Of a DNA stretch of 64,000 bases, positions 32,516 to 44,337 are shown in pieces. Positions within the stretch are counted from its first letter, which is position 1, and each line of letters opens with the position of its first letter. This DNA is from Paraescarpia echinospica (lineage: Eukaryota; Annelida; Polychaeta; Sabellida; Siboglinidae): positions 69,166,318 to 69,230,317 of the forward strand of contig CM034535.1 in the NCBI GenBank assembly GCA_020002185.1, read 5' to 3'. A model generated the notes under the pieces. It saw nothing but the letters and a program-made list of their open reading frames with translations, did not search any database and was not told the origin of the DNA. The translations under genes and the position numbers were made by a program.

Positions 32516-34077
32516 CAGGGGTAGAACTACCCACTAGTCCGCTAGTCCGTACACTAGTAAAGATTACGGCGGACTAGTAAACCAGGCCTACCAACTAGTC
32601 CGGCTGTCTAGTAAAAATCAGCGTGTTGCGTGGCGCCACCAACCGTACAATTGACAAAGTAAATCTTCACCTAATGTGAATCGACAGTGAAACGGTACTT
32701 TTGATTGGTTGTTGTGTGACATAGAAATCTGAAACGACCGTTTTGTTTGGCTTAGCGTATCATGTAGAGGGGTACCGGCTAATGAGCGCAATTGGCGTCC
32801 ATTTTCGCGTCTATTTTCTAATCTATTTTCAAATGCGCGGATTTCGAATACGGTTCACATCTTCAGTTCTACATCAATTATTTTGTTAATTCATTACTAA
32901 TTATTTTGTTACGTTTACGCACGATGCATCGTTATTTAACTGGGGTTGTAAAACCAGAAGTTAAACGCAAGGTGGAAAAGCGAGAACGGGACACGCTGTA
33001 CGACCAGCAGAAACGAGACATCATCGAGATGGCACACATCCTTCTCGATGTGCTGTTTGTTCTGAGCAAGCTGTCGCTGGTGGCTCAGACAGTGACTGCG
33101 ACAGTTGCTGATGTACATGCCACGCTGACATCCGTTGTGGCCACCCTTGTGATGTACAAGACGACCACAACTGCCAAGGAGCGTGCCCTGGCGCGCATGG
33201 AAGACTTCCATGGTGAGACACTCACAGGTGCTGTCTTCGCCAAGCAGACCCGACTGCAAATCTTGGGCAACCTGGTCAGCTGTCTGGAGGGTCGCTTCGT
33301 TGACAGCAATTCGGACGTTGTACGTGCATCATCAATCATTAGCTTCAAGCTGTGGCCTGAAGCTGCAGGTGATTATGGAAATGACGCTGTGGCCACACTC
33401 AACAACCATTTTGGCCCTGTGCTTCGCGACGCTGGCATCGATACTGCCAGTGTGGAGACGGAGTGGACACTTTTGAAGATGATCCTGTATGAACAGTCCC
33501 CAGACGTGCGACAGCTGACATGGTCTAGTGTCAATGCAGCCCACCAGGCAGAGTATGGAAACATACTTGGGCTTGTTGATGCCATTCTGACTCTGCCAGC
33601 CAGCTCGGCTGATGCGGAGAGGCTTCAGTCAGCTGAAGCTGACGAAGAGCAGCATCCGGTCAGTCCTGAAGGCAGATCGACTGACTGATCTGTTGACCAT
33701 TCAGCTGAGTTCACCAGACATCGCTGCATTTGAACCGAAGGAGGCAATCGAGCTGTGGAGTGCTGGTGGAGCCCGGAGGCCAGACACTCAGCCGCTTAGG
33801 CCAAGGCCCGACTGTAGTAGTTACACTGACAGCAGTGACACCGACTGTGATGACAGTAGTGCCTCCGACTCTGAGTGACACTGACTGACTGACAGGCAGT
33901 GTTAACGCCAGGCCTGGATGATGCTGTGGTTTTTTGTGTTTTAAATAAAATTGTTGTGACCTAAATTTGTGCTATGTTTTTTATTTGCAGGACTAGTAAA
34001 CCTTTTGGCGGACTAGTAAACTTTTGTCTTTACTAGTCCTGCTGTCTAGTAAAATAAATGCTGAAGTTCTACCCCTG
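32516..34077 (+). mobile_element. Internally deleted hAT-like transposon, 5-bp TSD
   Basis: A perfect 13-bp TIR (CAGGGGTAGAACT and its complement) is flanked by TTAAG (32511-32515 and 34078-34082). Subterminal ACTAGTCC/GGACTAGT words repeat several times near both ends. It carries a shortened transposase frame (next entry). The target is itself a tandem repeat, with CATTTTTGTATCCCACTTAA on both sides. Confidence 0.8.
32906..33878 (+). pseudogene. Truncated, frameshifted hAT transposase (dimerisation half)
   Basis: The amino end MHRYLTGVVKPEVKRKVEKR is joined directly to a carboxyl half of the ZMYM6/KIAA1586-like hAT type (ADVHATLTSVVATLVMYK, LNNHFGPVLRDAGIDTASVE, LTLPASSADAER). The catalytic RNase-H core and zinc finger between are missing, consistent with an internal deletion. 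One base is lost at about 33619-33622 within the hATC block; the frame then continues as GFSQLKLTKSSIRS to a stop at 33878 after an acidic Ser/Asp tail. An AATAAA lies at about 33942. No active transposase can be made. Confidence 0.75.
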
Positions 34078-34262
34078 TTAAGGATCATTTTTGTATCCCA
34101 CTTAAGGATCATTTTTGTGGTGAGTAGAAGTGAGTTTATCAGAATTGAGCTACCTACCTGGTAGGCAGCATTTGACACTGTTGATGTCCATGGTCTGGGG
34201 GATAATTAATTATTGTTCAGTGATGTGACAGCTACTAGAGATTGGAAGTAAACCACCTGCTT

Positions 34263-36052
34263 CAGGCCCATAGCCAGGGGGGTTCACATGAACCTCCTTT
34301 TTTGTGAATCTCTTTTCTCCAAAATGTAAACCCCCCTCAAAATTGCATCTTTAAAATGTGAACCACTAATTGTATTCCATATTTCTCCAAAGGGTTAACC
34401 CCCTCCTAAAAGCTGCTGGATAGTGTTCAAGCATTTCAAGGAATGCCAAGAAAGCCTGATTTGTGCAGATGATAAAGGGAGAACCGTTATCCATTAAGTG
34501 ATCATCACTGAGTGTATGGGGGCCTGGCTGAGGGGTCAGTCCCCAATGCCATGTGTAAAAAGGGCAGTCACTAGAGGAATGTGTATCAAAGGACCATTGC
34601 ATCCAATTAGCCATGCAGAAGGACTTCACACTATCCCAGGGTCTCCTGTTGTGAAAACGCATGGGGTAACAAATACACAAGAAGCCAGTTTTACACCAAA
34701 CATAAAATTATGAGTCCTACTTGTAGTCACTCAGAGGTGACAGATGCAGACAAAATACTGGTGAATGAACAGGGTGACGATGATTTAACAATTATGAGCA
34801 CATAAATTAAGCCATATAAAATAATTCATTAAACATTCATTATCATTAAATGAGAGGTGCGGCTTTTTATTTTTAGTGTGCTGATTAAGGTAACTACCGA
34901 CTGTCAAAGAGACTATTCTCAACAATCAACAACTTAAGATGTGTAGCGAGTCTATTTCTTACAAGCTGCAAACCCGGTAGACAAACTCATCTGGCTTAAC
35001 ACAAATCATATTTTCAACTATTGAGCTGGGATGCGAATTTCGATGAATAATTGTATTTAACCAATTGATACAAAATCAAGTTCAGCTTCACCTATTTTAA
35101 AGTGCGCGTGCTGATGATAATTCGTGTAATTGTGTGGCTGTATAGTTGCTGAAATACTGTGGTTGCTAGTTGCATGTTTGTAGATCTCAGAAAGGGGAGC
35201 CTTATCGTTGATGGGGAGGCAAGAATGTGTGAAGGGCCTTTATTATCAATTATTATGTCCATTTTGTGTTACGTATAATTGTAAAATACAGTTTGTGTTT
35301 CCTGGAGTCAGTGTGGTGTATGTGATATGGTACTTGACTGTTTGACACCTAGAATTTAATTCAAATTCCACAAGAGGACACTAATTTTTCTAATCTTCTA
35401 TTTACCAGGCATGTTTTATAAAAGTTTGTTAATTTATTAACTTAATTATTTATGATAAATTATGGAACTTTTGCACATCAGATCAGATAAATATAATGTA
35501 TTGAGTGAAAACCAGATTGTAAATGTCACACTTTAACTGTTTATTCTGAAAAATAATTTGGACACACACTCTCCTCGGTGCCTTGTTTATTATATTAATA
35601 TGAACATATTCAAAACAACTGCACACACGGCGAAGGGTTTCATACTATACTATCACTGCGTGTTGGCTTTTATGAATACAATTGGGTATAAATTAGGCTT
35701 AACCAGGCAACAAAATGGGATCAATCTCCACAGATCACATATGAATCCCACTTTGTTTGAAAACGCACCCCCAAAACGACCTTGTTATGGGCCTGGTGGG
35801 GATGCTAGGTGTGGTGTTTGTATATAAGATGAAAGAATATAAGACGAAACCACATGGTCCACCAATCTCACACCCACCTCATCATTCTTCCAGTTAGAAA
35901 TGTAACCTTCTACATTATGAGCCCATGGTGAATATGTGGGGCCCTCTGCGTTGTGAAAAAATATAACCCCACATGAACGGGTGGCACCCCTGGAGTCTGA
36001 ATTGGTAAAATGTGAGTTCATCCCCCATTGTGAAAATCTGGCTACGGGCCTG
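34263..36052. mobile_element. Non-autonomous DNA transposon, 5-bp TSD TGCTT
   Basis: Left end CAGGCCCATAGCCAG and right end CTGGCTACGGGCCTG are inverted. Flanked by TGCTT on both sides (34258-34262 and 36053-36057). About 1.79 kb, with no transposase frame. The TSD length equals that of the neighbouring hAT-like element, which suggests a related superfamily. Confidence 0.7.
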
Positions 36053-36057
36053 TGCTT

Positions 36058-36849
36058 CCTACTGGTTCTTTCATGGAGATATATCTGCCCTGTTGTTGAC
36101 TGTATGACACCATCTCCGTGCCTTTGTTTAGTTCATCTGTAGTTTGTTAGCACTGCTGTAGGCCTATAGTATGTCGCCACAACAAGAACCAGTAGAACAC
36201 AAGTTGTCTCCCGAGATAGATGTGTTTTTAAGATGATCATGGATGATCTCTCTGACTAACTTGACAGCAAAGTTTTTAATATACGTTTAAAAAAATGGTT
36301 TACCTCCTAGGCTATGACTTTGTTTGAATAGTTAGGTTATGTTACTGTTGAACACGATACAGTGCTGCAGTCAGTGTAGAGAAGTGTAATTACTGTTCAC
36401 ATTAAAAAACATTTTCCACGATCTACATTAATTTTCAATCCACCTGTTAGTGTTAGGTGTCGACAACATACCAATTATACAACTAGTCTAGTAAAGGGCA
36501 CTTAAAATTACGGTTTTATAATATGTCATTCTGGCCTCATTTTATCGATCCCAAAACATTTATTCAATCACACCACATTATTTGAGAAATGCAAACAAAG
36601 GTCACTGTGAATCATTATATTTCTGAGGCTGATGGAGTGAGTAGGTGTTTATTTAATAGGCCACATGACATGCGGTGATGCACAGCTGATTTCACTCGTG
36701 CAGTCGCGGCTATATAAAACTTAAAAGTATACTATTCTAGTCTCCCTTGTAATGCAGTTATATCTGGGTATAACTGCTAACCTGATAATTCATGGCCTAG
36801 CACAACTGTGCCTCGCCGTATTTTTGAAGCATTCTGTGATTGTTTAACT
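36058..36849. other. No gene seen
   Basis: Unassigned sequence between the 5-bp-TSD element and the CpG-richer patch. No frame of note. Confidence 0.55.
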
Positions 36850-37330
36850 AGACGAAAATGAAGCTGTGAGAGCCTATATCGGAGCCCGCTACGACCACGG
36901 ATTTGTCCTCATCGGGTGAGCGCTATCAGGACAACTCACGTGTTTCGTTCATTGTTAACCGGCGTCAAAGCAATCTCGTTGGGCAATAATAATAACACCG
37001 CGCAAACGTCTGCAATGGCAATGTCTGCTCTAGCGCTGGTCACCGAAATCTACGGATTTCCTTTCAAAAGCCACTTACCCATATCATGCCAGGTCGTCCT
37101 AGTAGAATGTCTCGGACTATATGTAATGGTTGATAATTCAGCCCCTTGTAGTCCAACGTCGCGGATGCTAAGGTGACAGTTACGTGGTGTGAGCGGTGTT
37201 GAGTACTTTACGTCTCACCATGCAGCGTCCACCAATCAGGCTGTGGCGTGAGCGTGATGTCACGCCCTATTGAGCCGACGGGCTTGCTCTATTTTGAATC
37301 CTCCCGATCGACCCGCGTGTAATGTTGTGT
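36850..37330 (-). promoter_or_regulatory. Possible FASN promoter and non-coding first exon
   Basis: A patch richer in CpG than its surroundings. It holds a CCAAT box at 37232-37236, a minus-strand TCACACCAC at 37184-37192 that fits the SREBP site TCACNCCAC, an ATF/CRE-like TGATGTCA near 37256, and an E-box CACGTG near 36937. A strong minus-strand donor (GG|gtaagtgg) lies at about 37078. The FASN start exon needs an upstream non-coding exon, and this is the best candidate I see, 10 kb upstream. The link is inference; no transcript evidence is visible. Confidence 0.3.
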
Positions 37331-37743
37331 AACGAAATCATAATATTGCGCTTTATTGCAATGCCGCGCTCGCTTCTTGTTAATGTTCAGCGAAACAACA
37401 TTAATGAAAGATATACTGACACATTATAGCATAAAATGAGTTCTGCACAATTCTGCGTAGGCTGCAAACGCAGAAGGTAATTTATGCTTAGCATAGCCAC
37501 GCAGCTACAATACGTGATCTGGGTCGGGAAAGTTTGACCTGAGAAAGTGCAAACAGATGAGTGCGCCTTGTTACGTGCATGTGTACGCTACGTTTGCAAT
37601 GAAAAATTAAACAGTTACTGACCTTATATGGTCGTTAAGATGTGAATTCCTGTAGGTTATATGGCTGTAGGGACAACGTGCGTGTAGACCTAGACCTCTA
37701 CATATTTTTCAAAGCCCCGTAATTTAAAGCTTGCATTTGACTA

Positions 37744-38040
37744 CGACATATCATCCTCGCAAGCCAGGGGTGTGACTATACGTACACTACCCCTGGCAGA
37801 TCTCCTACGCATTGTGTGGAAGTTAGCTGAATCAAACTCATAATTAACTTCGCCATACCACACATGAGAACGGTGCTGACACACGTCCGACTCGTGCCCC
37901 ATTTCCAGGAATTCCAGTATAATTACCAGTTCGACCATTCTCACGAGCCGCTGAACGGTACATTGTGTATTCAAATAATTACGTCTACTGCCCAAACAGT
38001 CCACGGAGACCACTCGGAAACCTGTGGAATTTTAATGCAA
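37744..38040. mobile_element. TIR element, CATCCTCGC family, copy C (inverted, diverged)
   Basis: Begins ATCATCCTCGCAAGCCAGGG and follows the reverse complement of copies A and B through GGAAGTTAGCTGA and CATTGTGTATTCAAATAATT. Many substitutions show it is the oldest of the three copies. Confidence 0.6.
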
Positions 38041-38132
38041 GCCAAATTATTGGCTGAGTTTATATCTTCAGAGTTTTGGCAAGGCGACCTGCCATGCAGG
38101 TGTACTGACACTGGTGTAATCAACAGCGCACT

Positions 38133-38278
38133 TTGGCGTATTTAGAGGGGGGCGAGGGGCGGTCGCCCCCCATGGTGGTAGCTGCTCCCCCCAACAGTCG
38201 CACGGCAGCTGTCAGCTCTTGTGTGCTGGACAGGGCAGTATTCGCCCAATGAAAAATCCTGGATACGCCACTGCTCTG
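38133..38278. mobile_element. Short GC-rich MITE, copy 1
   Basis: Starts TTGGCGTATTTAGAGGGGGG and ends GGATACGCCACTG (inverted ends). The core GTCGCACGGCAGCTGTCA is shared with 44547-44719. It abuts the 3' end of the CR1-like element. Confidence 0.6.
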
Positions 38279-38392
38279 GCGCACGGTCGAGTAGATTTAA
38301 CAAGATTTAACAAGATTGCCATCCAGAAAATTACTCTGGATGGCAGGTGGACAAGGAAGCCTTTTGGCTTATCGAGAGTCCAATACTTTTTA

Positions 38393-41312
38393 TCTACATG
38401 TATCCCGCCTTTTTAAGGTGTGTGTCGATTTTATTTTTAAACATATTCACGCTACTAGCACCAACACAATCAGGAGATAATCTGTTCCATTCATTTACAG
38501 TCCTTTGTGAGAATGAGAACTTTCTTATATCTAATCTACACTGCTCCTTTACTAATGTAGCTTCATGTCCTCTGGTCCTTCTATTTTTCTTAACTGAGAA
38601 AAAAATGTTTCTATCAATATTTTCATAACCATTCAATATTTTAAACACTTCTATGTGATCTCCTCTCAATCTCCTGGTCTCTAATGTTGTTAAACCACAT
38701 TCTTTTAGGCGTATTTCGTAACTAAGATCCCTCAGATTTTGGTATCATTTTAGTCGCTCTCCTCTGTACTCTTTCTAGCATATCTATGTCCTTCTTGCGA
38801 TATGGCCTCCATGCTTGTATACAATATTCTAAATGAGGCCTCACTATTGTTTTGTACAGCGGTACTATTAATTTTTTTTTCTTATACGCTATATTTCGCC
38901 TAATTAATCCAAGGATTTGATTTCCCTTTGACGCTGCAATTCCGCACTGCTCTGAAACCTTCATATCAGCACTAATGGTTAACCCCAAGTCCTTTTCTTT
39001 TACAGTAGTACTTAGAACAGTACCCCCCATTTTATATTTTACCTCTTCATTCCCATGACCTGTGTGGAGGCATTTACATTTCCCAAAATTGAACAGCATT
39101 TGCCACTTTTCAGACCATTTGATCAACCTATCAAGATCATCTTGTAAATGCTGTCTGTCTCCATCACTTTTAATCCTTCTAAACACTTTTGTATCATCCG
39201 CAAATTTTAACACCTTGCTTGTTATATCATCGTCCAAATCGTTGATATATATTAAGAATAATATAGGTCCTAGTACTGATCCCTGTGGTACCCCACTCAA
39301 TACCGATTTCCAGTTTGAAGCCTCCCCATCAACTACTACACGTTGTCTTCTGTCATTCAGCCATTTTTCTATCCAGTTTATTATACCATTTCCTATGCCA
39401 TGGGCCTTTAGCTTAAGGAGTAATCTTTGATGTGGTACTTTGTCGAAAGCTTTTTGAAAATCTAAATAGATGATATCTACTGGTGATCCCTCATCTACCC
39501 ACCTAGTGATGTCTTCCAAAAAACATAACATATTTGTTAAGCATGACCTCGCTTTTAAAACCCATGTTGAGATGGGTTTATCAAGTTATGTTTAACAAGA
39601 AAATCCACCATGTGATCTTTAATTAGTCTTTCTAATAATTTGCAAATCACTGATGTTAAACTCACTGGTCTATAGTTCTCTGACTTGTTTCTCGAACCTT
39701 TTTTAAATAACGGTATAATGTTTGCCTCTTTCCATTCTAAAGGAACCACTCCCTCTTCTAATGACACATTGAAAACTGTTGCAAGCGGTACGCTAATTTG
39801 TTCTACAATTTCCAATAGTAGTTTGGGCGGAATCCCGTCCACTCCAGGTGATTTATTATCCTTCATAGCCCTTATTTTCTTAGCTACCATTTCCGAGGTT
39901 ACAACTAACTGTCCTAAATAGTCTGAATCTGCCCCCTTGAACTTAGCCTCTGGTACTGGCAGTGAACTAATATCTTCCCTGGTAAACACTGAACTAAAAT
40001 ACTCATTCAGGTCTTCTGCCATTAAGAATCCCTCTGATATTGTATTTCCAGCACTATCTTCTAGAGGACCGACCTTATCCTGAACTTTCTGTTTGCTTCG
40101 AATATACGCATAAAAACTCTTACTGTCATGTTTTATATTACTAGCTAATTTTTTTTCATAGCTTCTCTTTGAATTTATAATTTCAGCTGTAGCTTGATTA
40201 AGTGCTTCTTTATAAATGTTGTAGTCTTCATCATTTCCAGTACATCTATATGACTTCCACATCATTTGTTTATACTTAATTTTTCTAATGGCTTCTTTCG
40301 ATAAGTGTTTCTTTTTAGACCGTTTCCCTTGTTTTTTGAAAGGTACAAATTTATCGACTATGCACTTAATTTCACTATTTAAGATATTCCAGCATTCGGT
40401 TGCTGTCTTATTCTTCAGTGTGTTATTCCAGTCTATCTTTGCTAAATATTTCCTCATGTCCTTATACCTTCCTTTGTGGAAATTTCTCCTATACTGCTTT
40501 TTACTATTCCTTTCTGATTTTACTTTGATGGTAAAATGTATCTGGTTGTGATCACTACTCCCCAGTGGCTCACATATCTTGACATTGTCAACTAATTCTT
40601 TCTGTGAGGACAAAACTAAGTCTAACACATTCTCTCCCCTGGTTGGTTCTAGCACATGTTGAGAAAGGAAACTATCTTGTACTAAAACTAAAAACTTGTG
40701 GTCCTCACTCCCCATACTCTGTAGAGATTTCCATTGTATATGCCCATGGTTAAAGTCCCCCATAATAATACAGTTCCGTTTGCTTACTTCCCTTATAGCG
40801 TTTTGTATTTTTTCATTCTCTTCTATGCTTATGTTTGGACTTCGATAAACTAACCCAACTGTTAACGTTGAGTTTCCTGTAACTATGTTACACCAAACAG
40901 CTTCTTCGCAATCTGCTTCTCTTTCTAATTTTATTTCATAAGCCTGGATAGATTCTTTAATATATAAAATAACTCCACCTCCCTTTCTTCCTATTCTATC
41001 TTTCCTAAACATTACATATCCTGTTAGTCCCAATTCGGCATCTGATATATCAGTGGTGGCCCACGATTCGGTTATACCTATTATGTGAGGGTCAATATCT
41101 TCTACCATAATGTTTAGTTCACTTCTTTTGTTTACTATGCTCCTTGCATTTAAACAAATGCATTTATATCCTGATTCAGAACAGTTTTCCAGGCTGTTCT
41201 TTGCCGATTTATTTCTGCTGTCTTTATCTATGCCTCCAGTTTCAGGCTTCTCTGTGAATCCCCCCTGCGAATCTAGTTTAAATAGATGCAGCCTGTCCCA
41301 CTGTCAACAGAT
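38393..41312 (-). pseudogene. CR1-like ORF2: AP endonuclease and reverse transcriptase, two frameshifts
   Basis: The target-nicking and reverse-transcribing protein of the element. Endonuclease motifs: LNARSIVNKRSELN, IIGITESW, MGDFNHGHIQW, SSDHNQIHF. RT motifs: DGIPPKLL, NYRPVSLTSVICKLLE, YLDFQKAFDKVPH, GVPQGSVLGPILFLIYINDL and FADDTKVF (catalytic DD present). A one-base loss in a T run (minus strand) near 39557-39560 and a one-base gain in an A run near 38735-38740 split it into three frames; the last ends KKAGYM at ~38393. The frame is open from 41312, but its first ATG is at 41108, inside the endonuclease. Confidence 0.85.
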
Positions 41313-42493
41313 TGCAGCAAGTTCTCTGAGAAAACTGCTGCCCCCTTTCCACTTAGATGTAGGCCATCTCTCATGTACATATCTTCCCTCCCAACAAAGT
41401 ATCCCCATAAATCTACGAATCCCACCCCCTCTTCTTTACACATCTGCTCAACTAGTGCGTTGATCGCCATCCTCTTGCAGTTTCTATATGTCGGCCCCCT
41501 TCCTCCCATTACTGGCAAAATTCCTGAGAGGATAATCTGTTCTACTCTTGTCTTCTTTAACTTCTTCACTAACTGTCTGTACTTCTGAACTATCCCAGTT
41601 GTTCCCTCCCTCTCTGCGTTATTTGTCCCTACATGTACTAGTATAGACCCTCCCTTGCCATGCCCCAGTACCTTCTCTACCCTTTCAGTTACATGTTCTA
41701 TCCTAGCCCCCGGTAGACAAACAACGACGTCCTCCCCCTCGCTTAGAGTCTTATCTGTCTTTCTCATAATCGAATCGCCCATAAACACCCTCTCTTTCCT
41801 CATTGCCCCCTCAATCACTGCCTCAGTGTAGCTCTTTCTACGGTTTGCATCTGTCTGGTTGTAATCTTGTTCCCCTGTCTTCTGCTCTCCCGTCACAATC
41901 TCGTCCGTTCCATTCTTTCCTGACGCTGTTTCTCTTGTCACCTTTCTTCCTGTCATCGTCCCTCCCGACTTCTCTTCTGTCACATGTACTCTCACTTCCT
42001 TTCTTCCCGTCATCTTTCCTCCCATTGCATTTCCTTCTCTCCTCTCCCGTCTCTTTTTCCCTCCTACCTCTTTCTCTACGGTCACTTTCTCTCCTGCCAC
42101 CTTCACACCTGTCACATTTCCTGCCGTCGATCCTCCACTTTCTTCCCCTCCGATCACCTTCCCTCCTCTCAGTCTCCTTTCCTCGGTCTTGTTGCCACTA
42201 CTCTGCTCCTTCAGTTTCACAGTATTCCCAACTTTATCCCTGTCGTCTCTCTCCATTCCATCTGTCTCCTTGCTGATTCTCATCTCCATCCCCTTCACAA
42301 TATCTACCAACCTAGCTACCTCTTTCTCCAGACATTTCACCTTCCAACACCCCACGCACTGAAAGGTGAATCCCTCTTCCTTGGTTTCTGTCCATGACTT
42401 CGTACAGCCGGATAAGGCAAAATCTACCCAACTGTGGCAGTCGTCGCACACCAAGTGTCTCTTTGCCTTGACTTGCCGCTTGCAAGGCGCCAT
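41273..42493 (-). CDS. CR1-like ORF1: zinc-binding plus SGNH esterase protein (406 aa)
   Basis: RNA-binding and chaperone component of the retrotransposon particle, by family analogy. It begins MAPCKRQVKAKRHLVCDDCH. A PHD-like CxxC...CxxC cluster (residues ~15-50) is followed by a highly charged Lys/Glu/Gly region of degenerate TGxKVTxE words (~75-215). An SGNH-hydrolase domain follows: FMGDSIMRK (GDS block, ~238), VHVGTNNAE (GxND-like block, ~290) and DGLHLSGKG (DxxH block, ~380). The frame is uninterrupted, with an ATG start and a TAG stop. It overlaps the start of the ORF2 frame by ~40 nt. Confidence 0.85.
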   Translation of the reverse strand: MAPCKRQVKAKRHLVCDDCHSWVDFALSGCTKSWTETKEEGFTFQCVGCWKVKCLEKEVARLVDIVKGMEMRISKETDGMERDDRDKVGNTVKLKEQSSGNKTEERRLRGGKVIGGEESGGSTAGNVTGVKVAGEKVTVEKEVGGKKRRERREGNAMGGKMTGRKEVRVHVTEEKSGGTMTGRKVTRETASGKNGTDEIVTGEQKTGEQDYNQTDANRRKSYTEAVIEGAMRKERVFMGDSIMRKTDKTLSEGEDVVVCLPGARIEHVTERVEKVLGHGKGGSILVHVGTNNAEREGTTGIVQKYRQLVKKLKKTRVEQIILSGILPVMGGRGPTYRNCKRMAINALVEQMCKEEGVGFVDLWGYFVGREDMYMRDGLHLSGKGAAVFSENLLQSVDSGTGCIYLN

Positions 42494-43850
42494 ATCAGAA
42501 TTTATTTAATAATAATAATCTAATTAGCTATTTAAAATAGTTTTGTCAACTGTGTTTACACTATTCACTGTCTATGTAGTCTTTAAGAAGACTGTTTTCT
42601 GTGCACAAATGTTACACTTTACGTAAGATTGCGTACGCTAGACTGCCTTATTTATTTAGGTTATACAGCGCCCTAGCGAATAAGAGAGACACTAGCTACA
42701 TAAACTTATGTATAAGTATGCGATATATATTTAATTGACATACGTTTAATTTATTATTATAATGTGCTTAGGTATATGACAGTTTATTAATTAATGCTTG
42801 TGTGAATCTATATATCGTAATCAGTATATATATCGATCGTTTCTATTTTCTAGTGCAAATCATCGGTGCGTAAATAATCAACGCGTCGATATTTCAACTT
42901 TACTCAGACCAGACGGCTGGAGTGGCGTGGCCACGCATCGCCACGTGGAGAGCGCGCGGGTCAGCGGGAATTTGCCGCAGGTGCATGCGCACCTGCGTTG
43001 GTGGATGTAAACAAAGACATGCTATAGTTCCATTTGGTCGATTGACGATCGTGATTAAGTACTCGCCACTGTTCCAGAGTACACCGCTTTTTACGACGCG
43101 CCTTCGAACGGTGCTTTAGTGTCGTTGTAACCCGGAATGGTGTGCTATAACGTAAATAGTGCCACTAGCTCGTGTTTATTTTACAGTAATAAGCGTCTTT
43201 TTAGGCATACTATTTAAAACAAACATCTGGGAATGGAAAACAACAAGCCTGGGAAAACTGTATTGAAGTATTTGGAAATCGCAGTTATGTAAATGGTCAG
43301 TGTACAAAGGGTGTTCGCTATATACATGTGTAGACCTCTACACTCTAGGTTTAGTTGCATGTAAATTTTTATATCACCCCACCCGATGGAGGCCACCCGC
43401 ATAAAGAGACATCCAGGCCTAAAGCTGTACGTTGTCATTGTACAATATCAGTCGACGCACAGACAAAAAGGGTAAACCCCTATCTGTTCAAATGTTACAC
43501 TATACATATAAAACGATACATGTAGTCCAGACTCTCTGTCGAGTAATGAGTCATATGCTGCTGAAAGAAAGACATTCGTGCTTCAATAGCTAATTTATAT
43601 AACTATTGAGGGTCCAGCTAAGTCTGCAGAATCCCTGCATACATGTAAACAGTGAATGATAGCTAGTTAAGCATCATTACAGCGATAGGTTCGTGTTACT
43701 GCAATATCACTGTACATATCTGCAAAACACAATCAGGTTAATAGACCCTAATTTTGCTAAAGGAAGTTACAAATTACTTAAATATACGTGCAAGTCTAAA
43801 GTGTGACTATATAGATTCATTCATTCACTCATCCACGCATCACCAATCAC
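42494..43850. other. Possible CR1 5' UTR, otherwise unassigned
   Basis: 42.88-43.12 kb is GC-rich with a near-palindrome GCAGGTGCATGCGCACCTGC at ~42977. It could be the CR1 5' UTR or unrelated flank. No frame supported. Confidence 0.4.
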
Positions 43851-44205
43851 CACTCGCACGCACGCACGCACGCACGCACGTACGCTTATACGCATACATG
43901 CACACAAGCACCACACCAACGCACGCATGCATACACGCACCCACCCACACACACGCACGCACGCACGCATGCATACACGCACCCACCCACACCCACACAC
44001 GCACCACACCTGTGTACACACAGGCACGCACGCATGCACGCGCGCTCACACACATACTCACTCAATCACTCACACACATACTCACTCACTCATTCACTCA
44101 CTCACTCACTCACTTACCCACCCTCCCGCTCCCTCGCTCGCCCGCCCTCCCGCCCGACCGCTCGCCCGCCCGCCCCCAGCCCACCCACCCTCTAACTCAC
44201 TCACA
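43850..44205. repeat. CGCA / ACTC / CCCG simple-repeat tract
   Basis: Successive runs of CGCA, CACCCACC, ACTC and GCCC words, including a duplicated ATGCATACACGCACCCAC segment. Confidence 0.9.
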
Positions 44206-44309
44206 CGTACATTCAGCTTCATATCTCTTCTCCGTCGTCGAAATTCACTTTGTAGTCAGGTTGGGTAAACTCACTCGTAGGATCTTGATATTTAATCTGC
44301 AGTCCATGC

Positions 44310-44337
44310 GTCCAACAACAACAACAACAACAACAAC
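44310..44337. repeat. (CAA)n microsatellite
   Basis: About nine CAA units. Confidence 0.95.

Larger units (their letters stand above)
38298..42493 (-). mobile_element. CR1-like non-LTR retrotransposon, near full length
   Basis: Two minus-strand frames in the usual order: ORF1 (PHD-like Cys domain plus SGNH esterase) and ORF2 (AP endonuclease plus RT). The 3' end has a short hairpin and a repeated AATCTTGTTA tail near 38300. The 5' UTR probably extends beyond 42493; its end is not defined. ORF2 has two one-base indels. Confidence 0.85.
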
